From: Qipengyuania vesicularis
GTDB taxonomy: Bacteria; Pseudomonadota; Alphaproteobacteria; Sphingomonadales; Sphingomonadaceae
Length of the DNA: 64,000 nt
NCBI RefSeq assembly: GCF_019711415.1
Contig: NZ_JAIGNJ010000002.1
Location: forward strand, 62,001-126,000
Direction of reading: 5' to 3'
Of this stretch, positions 44,594 to 53,132 are shown piece after piece. Within the stretch, counting starts at the first letter, position 1; every line of letters begins with the position of its first letter. Below the pieces are notes generated by a model. That model saw nothing but the letters and a program-made list of their open reading frames with translations, had not been told where the DNA came from and did no database searches. The translations under genes and the position numbers were made by a program.

Positions 44594-44937
44594 GTATACT
44601 CGCAATATGCTTGCGGCGCGCAGACGGAATCCGGGTGGATTCGTCGCGCGGCGCGGGTGTCAAACGACCCGCGTGAAAAGGGAAGTCCTTGGGAAAAGAC
44701 CGAAGCGCGGCCGGGACGATGGATGTCTCTCACATCGCCGCTTCACGCTGGCTAGCGCGCTTCGATGGCTGGCATGTGGTCGCATATGCCGGAAAAGTCA
44801 ATCGATCCTTTGTGCGGCGCACAAAATCCTTGCGCAAAAACGGTTTTTCAGGCAATACTCGCAGATTGCAGGACCATCCCCGCGACCCTGCGACTGAGAG
44901 ACCGTCGTGCTTTCCGCGAAATGGAGGAGCACGGGAC
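44594..44937 (+). other. Intergenic stretch without a supported gene
   Basis: This 344-bp gap separates the helicase start from the chain of small plus-strand genes and should hold both promoters. A longer frame crosses it in phase with the downstream gene, but its residues look random and it has no family features. A short palindrome, TTTGTGC-GGC-GCACAAA, lies at 44809-44825 and could be an operator. No RNA gene or riboswitch is recognised. Confidence 0.5.
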
Positions 44938-45120
44938 ATGGATCTCAATCAATTACTTTATCATCATCAGATCGCGATCATGCGAGCGTCAGGCCAATGC
45001 CGCAAGCAGCCTGATACGACGTGCCTCGTCGAACATTACGGTCGACGCATTCGCGATATTCTGGTTGCGGTCAATGCGCCGGCAAGTCGCTCGGCTGCGT
45101 GGCTTGCGCCCAGGTCATGA
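44938..45120 (+). CDS. Small hypothetical protein, first of the four-gene chain
   Basis: A 60-residue cytoplasmic peptide starting MDLNQLLYHHQIAIMRA, which resembles a recurrent N-terminal pattern of small sphingomonad proteins. The ATG follows a clear GGAGGAGC ribosome site. The C-terminal half is Arg-rich. It overlaps the next gene by 4 bp (ATGA). Function is unknown; a regulator or adaptor is possible. Confidence 0.62.
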   Translation: MDLNQLLYHHQIAIMRASGQCRKQPDTTCLVEHYGRRIRDILVAVNAPASRSAAWLAPRS

Positions 45121-45296
45121 GCGATCGCATCTTGCTCGCCTATGGTGTCGGCATCCTGATGGCTGCTTTCATCGCCTTTCTCGTGTGGCGGATCCACTAT
45201 TACGCGCCGCACAAGGTCGACCTTCGCCGGTATCGCAAGGAACGCGCAAAGGACATCGGTGCGACAAACGAGAATATCGAGGGGAAACAGCCTTGA
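45117..45296 (+). CDS. Small single-pass membrane protein
   Basis: A 59-residue protein with one transmembrane helix (about residues 6-24, LLAYGVGILMAAFIAFLVW) followed by a basic, hydrophilic tail. The ATG lies inside the stop of the gene before it, and its stop overlaps the TTG of the next frame. No family is recognised. The topology suggests an inner-membrane peptide with a cytoplasmic tail. Confidence 0.62.
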   Translation: MSDRILLAYGVGILMAAFIAFLVWRIHYYAPHKVDLRRYRKERAKDIGATNENIEGKQP

Positions 45297-45430
45297 ACGA
45301 CGTTTTCTTTGGCCCCAATCATCCTGGTGCGGCATTGGCTTGCGCAATAACCGCTCGCCGTCTCAGGAAAGCTCGCAAAACCCATCTCACATTGGGCAAG
45401 CGAATGCCGGCTGGAAAGGTCGCCGCATGA
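45293..45430 (+). CDS. Possible 45-residue basic protein
   Basis: A TTG start overlaps the previous stop and follows a GGGG-containing ribosome site. The peptide is basic (ITARRLRKARKTHLTLGKR) and its stop overlaps the next gene's ATG as ATGA. It would fill the gap so that all four genes of the chain are joined by 4-bp overlaps. No homologue is recognised, and the call rests on this spacing. Confidence 0.4.
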   Translation: MNDVFFGPNHPGAALACAITARRLRKARKTHLTLGKRMPAGKVAA

Positions 45431-45693
45431 CGGGGGAAGAAACAGAAGCTCAATCCGGACCCAAGCTCAAGTTCAAACGGTCGCGAAGATTGGCCAAGAT
45501 GCCGCCTGGCCAGGCAAGACGGCAGGGAGCCATCGCAGCCTTGGCCTTCACGAGCTTTGGGGACCGCGACCTGGCCGTAGCATTCCTCAACACGCACCAT
45601 GCGAGTCTTGATGCACGACCGCTGGATGTTGCCAGCGAAAGTAGCGAAGGCTTCGACCAGGTCAGCCGACTGATCAACGAACAAGCTGGCTAG
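45427..45693 (+). CDS. DUF2384-like (MbcA/ParS/Xre-type antitoxin) protein
   Basis: An 88-residue protein with a basic N-terminal half (KLKFKRSRRLAKMPPGQARRQG) and a C-terminal half that resembles the DUF2384 toxin-binding domain: FGDRDLAVAFLNTHHASLDARPLDVASE, then VSRLINEQAG. In typical systems this domain is part of a RES-Xre toxin-antitoxin pair. No RES-type toxin follows here, so it appears to be an orphan or to have a different partner among its tiny upstream neighbours. Confidence 0.6.
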   Translation: MTGEETEAQSGPKLKFKRSRRLAKMPPGQARRQGAIAALAFTSFGDRDLAVAFLNTHHASLDARPLDVASESSEGFDQVSRLINEQAG

Positions 45694-45787
45694 CGCGCAT
45701 CTCCTGTAGCAATGTGGAAGCTGCAATATAGGAATCACAGCCGCCAGAGCTGCAGGAACGCCAGGTCCAGAAGCTGATTGGTAAGAT

Positions 45788-46384
45788 ATGGCCTTATGGA
45801 CCTTTGCATTATTTGCCATCGGCACGGCCGCCCAAGTGGCATCACCCAGCGATGCGCCGCTATACCTGCCAGTCGACGGTGTATTCGTGATCGAAGCCGA
45901 AGACGCGCAGCCCGTGGCCGACTGGGAGATCGTCCGGGATGAAGCAGCCACCAACGGCGGATACATGCGTTGGCGAGGCCCGAACCGCTATGAAGAAGAC
46001 GATAATCATGTCGGCTTACGCTATTGTCTGAAGGTCGAGACCCCGGGCGAGTATCACCTGCGCATCCGCATGCTGCGTTCAAGAGCAGGCGAGCCGGAAA
46101 TCCGTGAAGACGAGCGTAACGATCTCTGGCTGCGGATGGACGGTCGTCACTGGATGAAGCTTTTCGCCAACACGCCCTGGGAAGAATGGGGCTGGGATGG
46201 CGGCCTCGATTTCCATCACCTGTACGGCAAGCGTCCGCGCGCCACTCTCACGTTCGAGGATCGCGGCGTACAATGCATCGAAATTGCCGGTCGATCGGAA
46301 GATGTCAGGCTCGACCGAATTCATCTCTCGCTTGCGTCGGAGAACATCGATGAGACCAGAGCCATGACGCGGTCCAGTCGATAG
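45788..46384 (+). CDS. Secreted carbohydrate-binding-like beta-sandwich protein
   Basis: A 198-residue protein with a short signal peptide (MALWTFALFAIGTAAQVA). The mature part has the CBM6/CBM35-like pattern: FVIEAEDAQPVADWEIV, LRYCLKVETPGEYHLRIRML and IEIAGRSEDVRLDRIHLSL. In these families the fold binds sugars through aromatic residues on a loop face. No catalytic domain is attached, so it would act as a lectin-like envelope or secreted protein. The family assignment is tentative. Confidence 0.68.
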   Translation: MALWTFALFAIGTAAQVASPSDAPLYLPVDGVFVIEAEDAQPVADWEIVRDEAATNGGYMRWRGPNRYEEDDNHVGLRYCLKVETPGEYHLRIRMLRSRAGEPEIREDERNDLWLRMDGRHWMKLFANTPWEEWGWDGGLDFHHLYGKRPRATLTFEDRGVQCIEIAGRSEDVRLDRIHLSLASENIDETRAMTRSSR

Positions 46385-46399
46385 GCTGGCGGTTGCCGG

Positions 46400-46804
46400 C
46401 TACACCCGCCGAAAATTGATCGTCGCGTTGAGGGCGAACATTGCCAGCCCTGCAAAGACGGAAACCAGCACCCTCGCCGCTAGGTAGTGCATTGGCGTGT
46501 AGGTCGTCAGCAGCCAGAACAGGCTCACCGTCACCGCCAGTCCGACGAGTGCATTGGCGAGGAAGATGGCATAGCCGCTCCCGACCGCTCGATCCGTCCC
46601 TTTAAAGATCCACGTGCGGCCGAAGATGTAGTGGATACTGTTGGCCATCAGGAAGCTGATACCGGTTGCCAGCGTCGGGTTGATGCCGCCCTGCTCCACC
46701 ATAACCCACAGCGCGAGGAGGCCGAACAGGAACACGCCCGTGCTGACCACGGTATTGCGGACCAGCATCCAGCCCACGCGGCGCTTGAAGAAGCGATTCA
46801 GCAT
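46400..46804 (-). CDS. GtrA family membrane protein
   Basis: A 134-residue protein of four membrane segments with the GtrA pattern: FVSTGVFLFGLLALWVM region, then LATGISFLMANSIHYIFGRTWIFKG (the family N/FxxxRxWxF element) and FALNATINFRRV at the end. GtrA proteins help flip polyprenyl-phosphate sugars or modify surface glycans. The ATG at 46804 is chosen. It is followed on the same strand by nothing closely linked; the ferritin-like gene is 16 bp upstream, suggesting one unit. Confidence 0.85.
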   Translation of the reverse strand: MLNRFFKRRVGWMLVRNTVVSTGVFLFGLLALWVMVEQGGINPTLATGISFLMANSIHYIFGRTWIFKGTDRAVGSGYAIFLANALVGLAVTVSLFWLLTTYTPMHYLAARVLVSVFAGLAMFALNATINFRRV

Positions 46805-46820
46805 TGGTGTGCGTTTCGGC

Positions 46821-47504
46821 TCAGGCTGCGGCTGCAGAACGCGGGACGGGCTTGGGATTGCTCTCCCCCGCATCGCGCCAGTCCGTCCGGCGAGGCGCGC
46901 CAAACCACAGGAACAGCAGCGGCAGCTTGATGAAGAGCAGCTCGGAATGGATCATCCGGTCGATCCACCGCTCCCATGCATTAGGCATGCGACGCGCATT
47001 TTCGGCAAGCCACTTGTCATAGGGGAGGAAGTGGTCGGGTTCGTCGATATGCACCACCTTGAAGATACGGTGCAGCGCCTTGTCCTGCTTCACGATGGGA
47101 TGATCGAGCAGGATTTCGACCTGCTTCAGTCCGCGCTTTTCGGTCAGCGAGATCACGCGGCACAGGCGTTCGAACAGATCGTCGCTGGCAATGATGGCAT
47201 CGGTGTCGAGACTGTCGATCGTAGTGCCGAAAGTGATCTCGATGAAGCGGTCGATATGGCCAAAGGTCCGGTCCAGCGCGATCGGCATCTTGCCCTGTAG
47301 CTGGAACCAGCGCTTGAACATGGTGTAATGCTTGCGCTCGTCTGCGCGGTGTTTCTCGACCGCAGCGATCAGCTCGGTCGCTTCGGGATGTTTCGCCTTC
47401 ACCGCTTCGAGCACACGGTCAAGCGCGGTGTAACCGCGATGCTCGTTATAGATGTAGATCGACCCGAGCAGGTCGAGATACCGGCGGGCGAACCAGGCTT
47501 TCAT
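46821..47504 (-). CDS. Ferritin-like di-iron domain protein
   Basis: A 227-residue mostly helical protein. Repeated acidic and histidine pairs suit a di-iron four-helix bundle: YNEHRGYTALDRVLE, EKHRADERKHYTMFKRWF, and VVHIDEPDHFLPYDKW. The C-terminal hydrophobic segment (LLFIKLPLLFLWFG) may anchor it at the membrane. The family is the uncharacterised ferritin-like group; an oxidase or hydroxylase role is possible. It precedes the GtrA gene by 16 bp on the same strand. Confidence 0.68.
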   Translation of the reverse strand: MKAWFARRYLDLLGSIYIYNEHRGYTALDRVLEAVKAKHPEATELIAAVEKHRADERKHYTMFKRWFQLQGKMPIALDRTFGHIDRFIEITFGTTIDSLDTDAIIASDDLFERLCRVISLTEKRGLKQVEILLDHPIVKQDKALHRIFKVVHIDEPDHFLPYDKWLAENARRMPNAWERWIDRMIHSELLFIKLPLLFLWFGAPRRTDWRDAGESNPKPVPRSAAAA

Positions 47505-47557
47505 GGCCCGAGTGTATCACGTCGGCAGGGTAAAGTAATCCGCCGCACATCAACGGC

Positions 47558-48544
47558 TTATGCGGCGGCCACCGTGTAGGCGATAAAGGCCAGATAGGCG
47601 GCAAGCAGAATGCCGCCTTCGCGCCGGCCGAGCCGTCCGCCCGTCCAGGCGAAGATCACGGCGACGGAGGCAGCAGTCGCCAGGACCCAAAGATCGAACT
47701 CGATGATGCCGCCCGGGATCGGGCCCGGCGCCACGAGGCCGGTGACGCCGCCGATGAAGAAGATATTGTAGATGTTCGATCCCAGCACATTGCCGAGCGC
47801 GATATCGCTTTCCTTGCGGATGGCCGCGATCACCGTCGTCGCAAGCTCGGGAGCGGAGGTTCCGGCGGCAACGATGGTCAGCCCGATGACCGCATCCGAA
47901 ACGCCGAAGCTCTCCGCGATGTCGATCGCCGCATTCACCAGGATGCTGCCGCCCGCAACGATGACGCCGATGCCGACGAGGAAGAAGATCGCCGCCTTCC
48001 AGATGCCCTTGTGATCCTTTTGCGGATGGCCGTGCAGGCCCGGATCGGTATGCTCGACTGCCGCGGTGCGCAGGCCTGCAGCATTGGCCTTCTGGCCCTG
48101 GCTCTCCTGTCGGTATGCGAAAACGAGATAGGCGAGCAGGATCGCCAGGAAACCGGCTCCCGCCAGCCGGTCGAGGCCAAGGCTGTGGCCGAGCACCAGC
48201 ATGAGGCCGGCCCCCGCCAGTCCCACCATCCCATCGCGCCAGAGCACGCTCTTCTGGACGAAGATGGGAGAGATCAACGCGGCTGTGCCCAGAATGAGCA
48301 GCGTATTCGCAAGGTTTGAGCCGACGATGTTGCCGACGGCAATCCCGGGCGAACCCGCAATGGCCGCCTGCACGCTTGCCGCCAATTCGGGCGTCGAGGT
48401 TCCGAGGCCAACTACCACCAGCCCGACGAGCATGGGCGACATTCCCAGTTCCTCGGCGAGGCGGGACGCCCCGCGGACGAGCAACTCGCCGCCGATGAGG
48501 AGCAGCACAAAACCCGCCGCGAGCAGCAGCGCTGTCAAGAACAC
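47558..48544 (-). CDS. Calcium/sodium antiporter (CaCA/YrbG type)
   Basis: A 328-residue membrane protein with two repeats of five segments, each carrying an alpha-repeat signature: VVVGLGTSTPELAASVQAA with GNIVGSNLANTLLILG, and TIVAAGTSAPELATTVIAA with GNVLGSNIYNIFFIGG. These line the ion path of Na+/Ca2+ exchangers. The central cytoplasmic loop is short (about residues 145-185). Its start overlaps the pgi stop by 10 bp. Confidence 0.94.
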   Translation of the reverse strand: MFLTALLLAAGFVLLLIGGELLVRGASRLAEELGMSPMLVGLVVVGLGTSTPELAASVQAAIAGSPGIAVGNIVGSNLANTLLILGTAALISPIFVQKSVLWRDGMVGLAGAGLMLVLGHSLGLDRLAGAGFLAILLAYLVFAYRQESQGQKANAAGLRTAAVEHTDPGLHGHPQKDHKGIWKAAIFFLVGIGVIVAGGSILVNAAIDIAESFGVSDAVIGLTIVAAGTSAPELATTVIAAIRKESDIALGNVLGSNIYNIFFIGGVTGLVAPGPIPGGIIEFDLWVLATAASVAVIFAWTGGRLGRREGGILLAAYLAFIAYTVAAA

Positions 48545-50124
48545 GCCGAAAGACCTGCAGCCTCGAGCAGCGCCTCGGTACTCGCATCGAACTCCTCGCC
48601 GCCCTGCTCGATCGCCTTGGCCATCTGCTTTCCGAGCTCGACTCCGAACTGGTCGAAGGGGTTGATCCCCATCAGCACTGCGCTGGCGAAGGTACGATGT
48701 TCGTGAAAGGCGATCAGCGCGCCTAGCGTGGCCGCATCGAGATCGTCGCAGAGGATCGTCGCGCTCGGGCGGTCTCCCGGGTAGTTGCGCGCCGGATCTT
48801 CGCCCTTCTTGCCTGCCATGAGTGCTGCGCCTTGCGCGAAGCAGTTCATCAGCAGGATCCGGTGGTGCGCGGGATCGAGTTCGTCGCCTGGCGCGATGCT
48901 CGCAATGAAATCGACCGGGATCAGATGTGTGCCCTGGTGAAGCAGTTGGAACACCGCATGCTGCGCGTCGGTGCCTACCCCGCCCCAGGTAATCGGTGCA
49001 GTCGGGCCGTCCACAGGCTGCATGTCGGCCGTAACACGCTTGCCATTGCTCTCCATTTCCAGCTGCTGGAGGTAGTCGGGGAACAGGCCAAGCCGCTCGT
49101 CATATGCGAACACCGCCCGGGTCTGGCAGCCGCGGATACGGGTGTAGTAAAGGTCCGCGAACGATGCACGCAGGATGAGATTGTCGGCTGCGTCGCTATC
49201 GCGGAAATGCGCGTCCACCGCTGCAGCACCTGCCAGCATCTCGCGGAAGTCGTCCATCCCCACGGCCATGGCGATGGGAAAGCCGATGCTCGACCAGATC
49301 GAGTAGCGCCCACCCACGCTTTCCTGGAACGGCAGGATGCGGGTCTCGTCGACGCCCCACTCTACCGCACCTTCGGGATTAGCCGTGAGGGCAATCACGC
49401 GTCCACCCGGATCGGAGACGCCGTTGTCGGCCAGCCATTTGAGCGCGCTCTGGGCGTTGGTCATTGTCTCGATGGTGGTGAAGGTCTTGCTGGCAACGGC
49501 GATCAGCGTCTTGGCCGGATCGCACTTTGCAAAGGCAGCCTCCAGCGCCACGCCGTCGATGTTCGAGACGACATGCACGTCGCAGCGGGAGAAATCGCGG
49601 CCAAGCGCATCGACGCCCAGCGCGGGGCCCAGCGCGCTGCCGCCGATACCGATATGGATCAGGTGGTCGATCTCGCCCAGCGCGCCCTGGTGGATCGCCT
49701 CGACCAGCATGCCCATGCGGTCGATCAGCGCCGCGGCCTCCTCGACCTTCGCCTCGTCGCCTACGCCGCGCAGCGTCGCATGGTCCGCCGCGCGTCCCTC
49801 GGTCGGGTTGACCACCTCGCCTGCGAAGAGCTTGCGGCGCCTCTCGGTGAAATCCATGGCCTCGGCCAGCTCGGCGAACTTCGCCAGCACAGCACGGTCG
49901 AGATGGGTTTTCGACCAATCGAACAGGATGCCGCCCGGTGCCATGGGATCGCCTGCCGCATCTCCTGCCAGCTCGATCCGACCCGACAGCATGGCCACGC
50001 GATCCGCCCCTCCGGGTTCGTTCGCACCCTCGCCTCCATCGCGCATGGCGCTGAACAATTCGAGCAGCGTCGGTTGCGGGAGGTTTCCGAGTTCGCTCCA
50101 GATGGCTGCGGCGGATTTGGTCAT
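48535..50124 (-). CDS. pgi: Glucose-6-phosphate isomerase
   Basis: A 529-residue PGI linking glucose 6-phosphate and fructose 6-phosphate. IGIGGSALGPALGVDAL is the sugar-phosphate signature near residue 145; SKTFTTIETMTNAQSA, WSSIGFPIAMAVGMDDFREML and the C-terminal NPFDQFGVELGKQMAK contain the catalytic Glu/His/Lys regions. The ATG at 50124 is chosen because the frame upstream runs into the lepB promoter. It diverges from lepB. Confidence 0.96.
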   Translation of the reverse strand: MTKSAAAIWSELGNLPQPTLLELFSAMRDGGEGANEPGGADRVAMLSGRIELAGDAAGDPMAPGGILFDWSKTHLDRAVLAKFAELAEAMDFTERRRKLFAGEVVNPTEGRAADHATLRGVGDEAKVEEAAALIDRMGMLVEAIHQGALGEIDHLIHIGIGGSALGPALGVDALGRDFSRCDVHVVSNIDGVALEAAFAKCDPAKTLIAVASKTFTTIETMTNAQSALKWLADNGVSDPGGRVIALTANPEGAVEWGVDETRILPFQESVGGRYSIWSSIGFPIAMAVGMDDFREMLAGAAAVDAHFRDSDAADNLILRASFADLYYTRIRGCQTRAVFAYDERLGLFPDYLQQLEMESNGKRVTADMQPVDGPTAPITWGGVGTDAQHAVFQLLHQGTHLIPVDFIASIAPGDELDPAHHRILLMNCFAQGAALMAGKKGEDPARNYPGDRPSATILCDDLDAATLGALIAFHEHRTFASAVLMGINPFDQFGVELGKQMAKAIEQGGEEFDASTEALLEAAGLSACS

Positions 50125-50176
50125 GGCGGGCAAAAATCCTTTAATGGTCGCGCAGGTGCGACTAGGGGTTTCGGCG

Positions 50177-51028
50177 ATGAATGAGAACCCCCGCCTAGCC
50201 AGTCCGGAGGCCGATGCCGATCCGGAATTCGTATCCGGTACCAGCGCCGCCGCCAAGGAGGAGGAAAGCTGGGGCGATTTCCTCAAGTTCCTGCTGAAAC
50301 TTGTTGCGGTGGTGCTGATCTTCCGCAGCTTCATCTTCTCGCCCTTCACCATTCCCAGCGAGAGCATGCTGCCGGGCCTGCGCAATGGCGATTACCTCGT
50401 CGCGGCGAAATGGCCCTATGGCTATTCGAGCCTGTCGCTGCCTCTGGAGGCGCCGCTGATCCCGGGCCGCATCTTCGCCAGCCTGCCCGAACGCGGCGAT
50501 GTCGTGATCTTCAAGCACCCGGTAGACGGGACGGACTATGTAAAGCGCGCCATCGGCCTTCCGGGCGACACGATCGCGATGCGGCGCGGCACGGTCATCC
50601 TCAACGGCGAACCGCTGGCGCAGGAGCGTGGCGGCTTTGTCGACATCCCGATGAGCGCGAATACCGGATGCCGCCCGGATGGCGGCGTGGTGGTGGGCGA
50701 GACCACCTGCCGATATCGCCTGGTTGTCGAGACCTTGCCCTCCGGCAAGAGCTACTCGACCATCGATTTCGGGCCGAGGATCAACGACAACTTCGGGCCG
50801 ATCGTCGTGCCCAAGGGCCAGATCTTCGTGATGGGCGACAATCGCGACAACTCGCTCGACAGCCGCTTCCCGGCGACCGCTGGCGGCGGCGTGGGGCTGG
50901 TCGACGCAGACTTGCTCGTCGCGCGCGCCAGCATGGTGCTGTGGTCGACCGACGGCAGCGCGGAATGGCTGCTGCCCTGGACCTGGTTCACGGCAGCACG
51001 CTGGGACCGGATCGGGACCGGCATATGA
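50177..51028 (+). CDS. lepB: Signal peptidase I
   Basis: A 283-residue LepB that cleaves signal peptides at the periplasmic face of the inner membrane. One N-terminal transmembrane segment (about residues 36-55) precedes the catalytic serine S63 in PSESMLPGL. The catalytic lysine is K123 in DYVKRAIGLPGD, and the conserved box GDNRDNSLDSR is near residue 220. The start at 50177 gives the cytoplasmic acidic tail usual for alphaproteobacteria. The rnc ATG overlaps its stop. Confidence 0.96.
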   Translation: MNENPRLASPEADADPEFVSGTSAAAKEEESWGDFLKFLLKLVAVVLIFRSFIFSPFTIPSESMLPGLRNGDYLVAAKWPYGYSSLSLPLEAPLIPGRIFASLPERGDVVIFKHPVDGTDYVKRAIGLPGDTIAMRRGTVILNGEPLAQERGGFVDIPMSANTGCRPDGGVVVGETTCRYRLVVETLPSGKSYSTIDFGPRINDNFGPIVVPKGQIFVMGDNRDNSLDSRFPATAGGGVGLVDADLLVARASMVLWSTDGSAEWLLPWTWFTAARWDRIGTGI

Positions 51029-51696
51029 GCGCCCTCACACCCGAAACCCGCGAGTGGCTCGAAAAGACGGGCTTTACCGTCGCCAATGAACATGTCTGGC
51101 ACGCGGCGCTCACCCATGGCAGCATGGGAGAGAAGAACGACTACGAACGGCTCGAATTCCTCGGCGATCGTGTGCTGGGCCTGTCGATCGCACACTGGCT
51201 CTTCGAACAGAGCGATGCGCCCGAGGGCAAGCTTGCCCAGCGTCTCAATGCCATCGTCAGCCGCGAGATGTGCGCCGCAGTTGCGCGCGGGATCGATCTG
51301 GCCGACCACATGCGCATCTCCAAGCAGGCGCGCGCCGACGGCGGCAAGGATAGCGACAATATCCTCGGCGATGTGATGGAGGCGCTGCTAGGCGCGCAAT
51401 ATCTCGAGAACGGGTTTGCCGAGGCGCGCAAACTGATCCACGTGCTGTGGCGACCTGCGCTCGAAAGCGGTGCCGGCGAGAGCAAGCACCCCAAGAGCGC
51501 ACTGCAGGAATGGGCTGCCGGCAATCAGCGAAAGCCGCCCGAGTACGAGGTTGTTGACCGGTCAGGCCCGGACCACGCCGCGCAGTTCACGGTCAGGGTA
51601 TCGGTTCACAAGGTCGGCGAGGCCACGGCCACCGCCGGCAGCAAGGGCGAAGCCGAAAAGGCCGCCGCGAAAGAATTCATGGAGAAGTTCGGATGA
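51025..51696 (+). CDS. rnc: Ribonuclease III
   Basis: A 223-residue RNase III that processes rRNA precursors and structured mRNA. The catalytic helix is YERLEFLGDRVLGL with the metal-binding Glu and Asp residues, and the second site is DNILGDVMEALLGAQYLENG. The C-terminal double-stranded-RNA-binding domain starts near HPKSALQEWA and ends KAAAKEFMEKFG. It overlaps lepB by 4 bp and is followed by a palindrome and era. Confidence 0.97.
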   Translation: MSALTPETREWLEKTGFTVANEHVWHAALTHGSMGEKNDYERLEFLGDRVLGLSIAHWLFEQSDAPEGKLAQRLNAIVSREMCAAVARGIDLADHMRISKQARADGGKDSDNILGDVMEALLGAQYLENGFAEARKLIHVLWRPALESGAGESKHPKSALQEWAAGNQRKPPEYEVVDRSGPDHAAQFTVRVSVHKVGEATATAGSKGEAEKAAAKEFMEKFG

Positions 51697-51711
51697 GGGC
51701 CTCCCCCTCCC

Positions 51712-51804
51712 CCGTTCGGGCTGAGCTTGTCGAAGCCCTCCACTTTTCTTCTAGCGCCGCACCAAAAATGAAGAACAGCCCTTCGACAAGCTCAGGGCGA
51801 ACGG
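51712..51804. repeat. REP-like interrupted palindrome between rnc and era
   Basis: Two 24-bp arms in inverted orientation flank a 45-bp loop. The left arm (51712-51735) contains GCTGAGCTTGTCGAAG and the right arm (51781-51804) contains CTTCGACAAGCTCAG; 22 of 24 positions pair. This core is a well-known intergenic repeat of sphingomonads. It lies in the gap between two co-directional essential genes and could limit read-through or stabilise the upstream RNA. Only this one copy was noticed in the window. Confidence 0.8.
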
Positions 51805-51811
51805 ACACGAT

Positions 51812-52714
51812 ATGACACAAGAGAAAACACACTGCGGCCTCGTCGCCGTGCTCGGCGCCCCCAATGCGGGCAAGTCCACGCTGGTCAACCAGCTCGTCGG
51901 CCAGAAAGTCGCCATCACCAGCGCCAAGGCGCAGACCACGCGGGCGCGGATGCTCGGCATCGCGCTGCATGGCGATACGCAGATGATCCTCGTGGATACG
52001 CCCGGCATCTTCGCGCCCAAGCGCAGGCTCGACCGCGCGATGGTCAGCGCCGCCTGGGAAGGCGCCGAAGCCGCCGATGCGGTGCTGTTGATGGTCGATC
52101 CGATCAAACAGCGTCGGCACGAGTTGGAGCCGCTTCTCGAGACATTGAAGGAGCGGCCCGAGCGCAAGATTCTCGTGCTCAACAAGGTCGACAGGGCGAA
52201 GAAAGAGCCCTTGCTGGCCCTCGCGCAGGAGTTGACCGCTGCGGTCGATTTCACCGAGGTCTATTTCGTCTCCGCGCTCACGGGCGACGGCGTTCCCGAA
52301 ATGAAGGAAGCGCTTGCCAAGCTGATGCCCGAAGGCCCGTGGATGTATCCGGAAGACCAGGTTTCCGACGCCAGCGAGCGCCTGCTCGCCACCGAGATCA
52401 CCCGCGAACAGCTCTACAAGCAGCTGCATGAGGAACTGCCCTACGACAGCGCGGTGCGCCCGGAAAAATACATCCAGCGCCCCGATGGCAGTGTGGAAAT
52501 CCACCAGCAGATCGTGGTGATGCGCGACAACCAGCGCGCCATCGTGCTTGGCAAGGGCGGCAGCCGCATCAAGGCCATCGGCCAGGCCGCGCGCGAGGAG
52601 CTGAGCGAGTTGCTAGGCCAGAAGGTCCACCTCTTCCTCCACGTCAAAACCGACGAACGCTGGAGCGAAGACAAGGAAATGTTCGAGGAAATGGGGCTGG
52701 AGTGGAAGGGCTAG
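51812..52714 (+). CDS. era: GTPase Era
   Basis: A 300-residue Era. The G1 motif is VLGAPNAGKSTLVN, G3 is VDTPGIFAPK and G4 is LNKVD. The C-terminal KH domain, which binds the 3' end of 16S rRNA, contains AIVLGKGGSRIKAIGQAAREEL and KVHLFLHVKTDERWSED. The length is normal. It follows rnc after a repeat-bearing gap, the usual lepB-rnc-era order. Confidence 0.97.
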   Translation: MTQEKTHCGLVAVLGAPNAGKSTLVNQLVGQKVAITSAKAQTTRARMLGIALHGDTQMILVDTPGIFAPKRRLDRAMVSAAWEGAEAADAVLLMVDPIKQRRHELEPLLETLKERPERKILVLNKVDRAKKEPLLALAQELTAAVDFTEVYFVSALTGDGVPEMKEALAKLMPEGPWMYPEDQVSDASERLLATEITREQLYKQLHEELPYDSAVRPEKYIQRPDGSVEIHQQIVVMRDNQRAIVLGKGGSRIKAIGQAAREELSELLGQKVHLFLHVKTDERWSEDKEMFEEMGLEWKG

Positions 52715-52733
52715 TGCCCAGCCCTTCTCCACA

Positions 52734-53132
52734 TCAGCCTTCGGTTATCGAAACATTGCTTCCGTCGACGATGCAGGTGCCGGCAGCCGAGACCTGCGGA
52801 TCATCCCACTCGACGGTCCAACCTATGGCGGGGTCATCGTCGTCAAGGCTCGCCGGATCGATTGAAACAGCGGCGTTCGGAAGGTTGCTGAAACGCGCAT
52901 CCTCGAGCCACACCTTGTCGTGGCATGCCTGCGCGGCAAGAACGGTTGCTTCGTCGTAGTCGCCCGTAACTTCCGGCGGCTGGTCCCCGGCCGCTTCGGC
53001 GACCGGGTCGCTGGAAGCTTCTGTTACCGGATCAGCTGGGTCTGCCTCATCCGGAGCGGCTCCGCATGCGCCGAGTGCAAGAACACCGAGACCGACTGCT
53101 GCTGCCTGCATGCAAACGCGAAAATGTCTCAT
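52734..53132 (-). CDS. Small lipoprotein of unknown function
   Basis: A 132-residue protein with a lipoprotein signal: hydrophobic residues ending in the lipobox LGAC, the cysteine at position 23 as the predicted lipid site. The mature part is acidic and Pro/Glu-rich, with a C-terminal domain (WTVEWDDPQVSAAGTCIVDGSNVSI) containing two Cys that could pair. No family is recognised. The start overlaps the DUF805 gene's stop by 4 bp, so the two are co-expressed. Confidence 0.75.
   Translation of the reverse strand: MRHFRVCMQAAAVGLGVLALGACGAAPDEADPADPVTEASSDPVAEAAGDQPPEVTGDYDEATVLAAQACHDKVWLEDARFSNLPNAAVSIDPASLDDDDPAIGWTVEWDDPQVSAAGTCIVDGSNVSITEG

Noticed and set aside
43217..44755. A 512-codon plus-strand frame opposite the DEAD-box helicase.
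   Set aside because: It mirrors the helicase gene and has no recognisable domain; long antisense frames are expected at this GC content.
44689..44937. An upstream extension of the first tiny gene, starting near 44718.
   Set aside because: The residues look random, and the ATG at 44938 has a far better ribosome site.
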